In this document: positions 61,885 to 64,000 of the stretch, piece after piece | Layout: each line of letters starts with the position of its first letter | Position numbering within the stretch: the stretch's first letter is position 1 | From: Macrotrachela quadricornifera | Lineage: Eukaryota; Rotifera; Eurotatoria; Philodinida; Philodinidae | Assembly (NCBI GenBank): GCA_022393335.1 | Contig: JAJEKB010020781.1 | Coordinates: 389,886 to 453,885 of the forward strand | Direction of reading: 5' to 3' | Length of the DNA stretch: 64,000 bases | Position numbers and translations under genes: made by a program | The notes under the pieces: model-generated | What the model was told of the DNA's origin: nothing | What the model saw: only the letters and a program-made list of their open reading frames with translations | The model's database searches: none

Positions 61885-62250
61885 TAATGATAGCAGTTCG
61901 TGATCAAATACATTTAGTCCTTTTACTCTTTCATCAATCTGCTATTACAATTAATTACAGTTTAATAGTTATTGCTTCTGTCACAAACATCATACTAAAT
62001 CGTGTCTTAGTTACCGACTCAAATTAACACATTCAGCATCGAGATTAGATAGGAATCGACCAGTAGCAGCATTTGAACGAAGATTTTTAATTTGCTGGTC
62101 TTCATTCATCCATCATTTACTAATATCCATCACCTATCAAAGTGGTAAAACATTGAAAAAAATAACCGAACGTGTTACAACTGAATTTATTATCGCATTC
62201 GTATTATGTAATGGTTTCAAACGTATGAGTTATTGTGCTCAAATAATGTA
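61885..62250 (+). pseudogene. Possible decayed membrane-protein exon
   Basis: From about 61888 an open frame without a start reads IAVRDQIHLVLLLF and then SLIVIASVTNIILNRVLV before a TAA near 62027. An overlapping frame continues with codons of similar character (ASRLDRNRPVAAFERRFLI to FKRMSYCAQIM) to a TAA near 62249. A hydrophobic segment followed by a basic loop recalls a receptor-type 7TM protein, but the evidence is weak. A frameshift or missed splice would be needed to join the two. Confidence 0.22.
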
Positions 62251-63230
62251 ATGATTTTATGAAAAATCATAATTATATCGTCATATTGATAGTTCTAGTG
62301 ATGCGTAATTGACAAGAATTTGTTTAGAATTCATCAATGGATGAAAGTGACTTCGTGGAAAATTAATACCACGGTTGATTTTCTGCTATTAATCAATAGT
62401 AATCGAAAAGCTTCTTGAATGTTGGTCTTGAAAATAACTGATCAGGAACAGGGTTTTCGATAAATAAATATATTACTACACTTGTCTTGAATGTTTATCT
62501 TGAATCAATCATCAATAAAGATAGAAAGGTTAACAAAGAGAGAACAATACGCAAATTCATTTTAATGGCAACTTCTTATGCATGAATTGGCCGCTAGTGG
62601 GATCATACAGTTAAAAGTATCCAATTATGAGGCAGACTTTATCCTCAAATTCAGTTGTAGTAGCAAGAGACCACTTTTGGATTCAGGAATTGGTTAGAAG
62701 GAAGTCGAAAATGGAGACCGACTCGATCCAATATTTCTTCTGTCAAAATCCTCTGCAAACCCATAGGAACAACCATTTAGAATCGCATGTCTTCGACCTG
62801 AGTTTGCATATAGAATTTAGAGCCTGTAATCTTTTTGGGGACCGGCTATATTCGAAAATTTTCCAGGAAGACATTGCTGAGTTGGAAGCCGTCAAGTTTT
62901 TCCGACATACAATGGTCTATTCAATTTCAATCTGATTTGTAAAGAAAAAATGACAATTCATCTCAAACTGAAATGGGACTCTAAAAAGTCTTCTTGAGCG
63001 TGAGGGAGAGGGAGAGTTTTGTGAAGAGGCTAGGTTGGACTTTAGGACCTAATGGGGTTAGTCTCATTCTTAGGTGAGACTATGGTGGGACTTAGCGGTA
63101 ACATGCGGGACTAGGTGGCATCAGTGAGAATCGAGTTGGTTGGAAGAAGTTGCTGTGATTTTTTTGATTTTTTTAAGATATTAAAAAATTAAAAGTCTTC
63201 ATAAATTGTCGAAAAATGAAATAAATATTG
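62251..63230. other. Intergenic, no gene accepted
   Basis: The 102-aa frame at 62627-62935 shows no domain and no splice partner, so I do not call it. The 3' flank of the aquaporin gene is at the right end. Confidence 0.45.
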
Positions 63231-63236
63231 TTTATT
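63231..63236 (-). terminator. Poly(A) signal of the aquaporin gene
   Basis: AATAAA on the minus strand, 19 nt beyond the stop codon. Confidence 0.65.
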
Positions 63237-63254
63237 CACTCAATATACCACACC

Positions 63255-64000
63255 TCAAGAGGCATCTACATCATCCATGACAGGTTCACCATTCAGTGCT
63301 TCTCCATGGGCTGACGTGATTTCATTTTTTTGCGTACCAAAACCTTGCACCAAGCTCACCGCCAGATATGCCAAACAACTGCCAAGTACTGGTCCAGCAA
63401 TGTAGATCCATAAGCTGTGACGTCCATCAGGAGCATTATTTACGATGGCTGGGCCAAGTGTACGCCAAGGGTTCATTGATGCAGTTGATTTCGGTCCGCC
63501 GATTAACGACTCAACGGCCAGAACAGAACCTACAGCTATGGCCGCTTGCGAGCCGATGATAGCTGCTTTTGTGGCAGTTTGTAAGATAACAAACACTAGG
63601 CAGAATGTTAAAAAGATTTCCCATTTAAAACCATTAGCCACAGTCGATACTACCGTATCCACACTGTTAGTGCCTAAAGATGCATACTCCCCACCGAATA
63701 GGCCCCATATAAGCAGTCCAGCAACAATTGATCCTCCAAACTGCGATAACGTGTAAAACGGTAACCAAGTCAGTGGAAAAACACGGCGCATCGTAAATGT
63801 GAGTGTCACCACAGGATTGAAGTGTGCACCACTTATTCCACCGAGTGGATAGATTAAAAATAAAATAACTAAACCATTATTAAATGCCGCAGCTTCAGCC
63901 GTTAGTAAACCTAGTCGGGATTCCAGAAGATTTGCGCCGATTATTGTCGTAAGTATCATCGTACCAATGAACTCGGTAAATAGACGACGGAGAAATTCCT
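63255..64000 (-). CDS. Aquaporin-type channel, 5'-truncated by the window edge
   Basis: The frame is open from the right edge (EFLRRLFTEFIGTMIL) to the stop at 63255; about 248 aa are visible. The first Met inside the window (63959) lies in transmembrane helix 1, so the true start is beyond the edge. The fold is MIP family: TM1, a first half-helix GAHFNPVVT, four more hydrophobic helices, and a second half-helix SMNPWRTLGPA. These loops fold into the pore and form the water or solute filter. Both NPA boxes have lost the alanine (NPV and NPW), while the filter arginine after the second box is kept. The C-terminal tail is short and acidic and probably cytoplasmic. Substrate cannot be read from this. 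G+C is higher than in the surrounding DNA. There are no introns in the visible part. Confidence 0.92.
   Translation of the reverse strand, partial: EFLRRLFTEFIGTMILTTIIGANLLESRLGLLTAEAAAFNNGLVILFLIYPLGGISGAHFNPVVTLTFTMRRVFPLTWLPFYTLSQFGGSIVAGLLIWGLFGGEYASLGTNSVDTVVSTVANGFKWEIFLTFCLVFVILQTATKAAIIGSQAAIAVGSVLAVESLIGGPKSTASMNPWRTLGPAIVNNAPDGRHSLWIYIAGPVLGSCLAYLAVSLVQGFGTQKNEITSAHGEALNGEPVMDDVDAS

Noticed and set aside
62627..62935. 102-aa plus-strand frame
   Set aside because: No recognised domain, no splice partner, no poly(A) support; may be chance.

Overview
This window looks like nuclear DNA of a bdelloid rotifer. It is strongly AT-rich, has spliced genes with GT..AG introns, and carries protein families I associate with bdelloids: two arginine-type ADP-ribosyltransferases (one fused to kinesin-light-chain-like TPRs), a membrane-anchored pentapeptide-repeat protein, an F-box/GRDP-like protein and a small Cys-rich secreted-type protein. 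The species assignment is inference. There are no operons, Shine-Dalgarno sites, CRISPR arrays or rRNA genes. Two 10-N runs (32647-32656 and 44421-44430) are assembly gaps, and both lie inside tandem repeats.

Layout: 462-11541 (-) is one four-exon membrane-protein gene that I joined from separated exons by matching splice phase; its first intron holds a hAT-like MITE with a perfect 8-bp target duplication. 16841-18414 (+) is a three-exon pentapeptide-repeat gene, followed by a tentative three-exon gene at 19426-20341 (+). 20342-25782 holds a TTAA-flanked MITE, an AATCGATT-rich element and a perfect 93-bp-arm palindrome. 25803-28505 (-) is the intronless ART-TPR gene. 28506-43542 is 15 kb without a convincing gene, made of degenerate repeats, a second hAT-like MITE, two adjacent inverted-repeat elements and a 2.5-kb block of GACTAGTC motifs. 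43543-44633 (+) is the second ART gene. 46038-46290 (+) is the last exon of a Cys-rich protein. 50303-52250 (+) is a four-exon F-box/GRDP-like gene. 56691-58734 (+) encodes a secreted protein of unknown function. 63255-64000 (-) is an aquaporin running off the right edge.

The genes do not form an evident pathway. What they share is a bdelloid accessory-gene flavour: NAD-dependent transferases, cell-surface or secreted proteins and a possible ubiquitin-ligase adaptor. The most distinctive signal is the non-coding part: at least ten terminal-inverted-repeat or foldback elements, several with interiors made of degenerate short-motif arrays rather than deleted transposase genes. Exon borders rest on reading frame and splice-site logic, not on transcripts.
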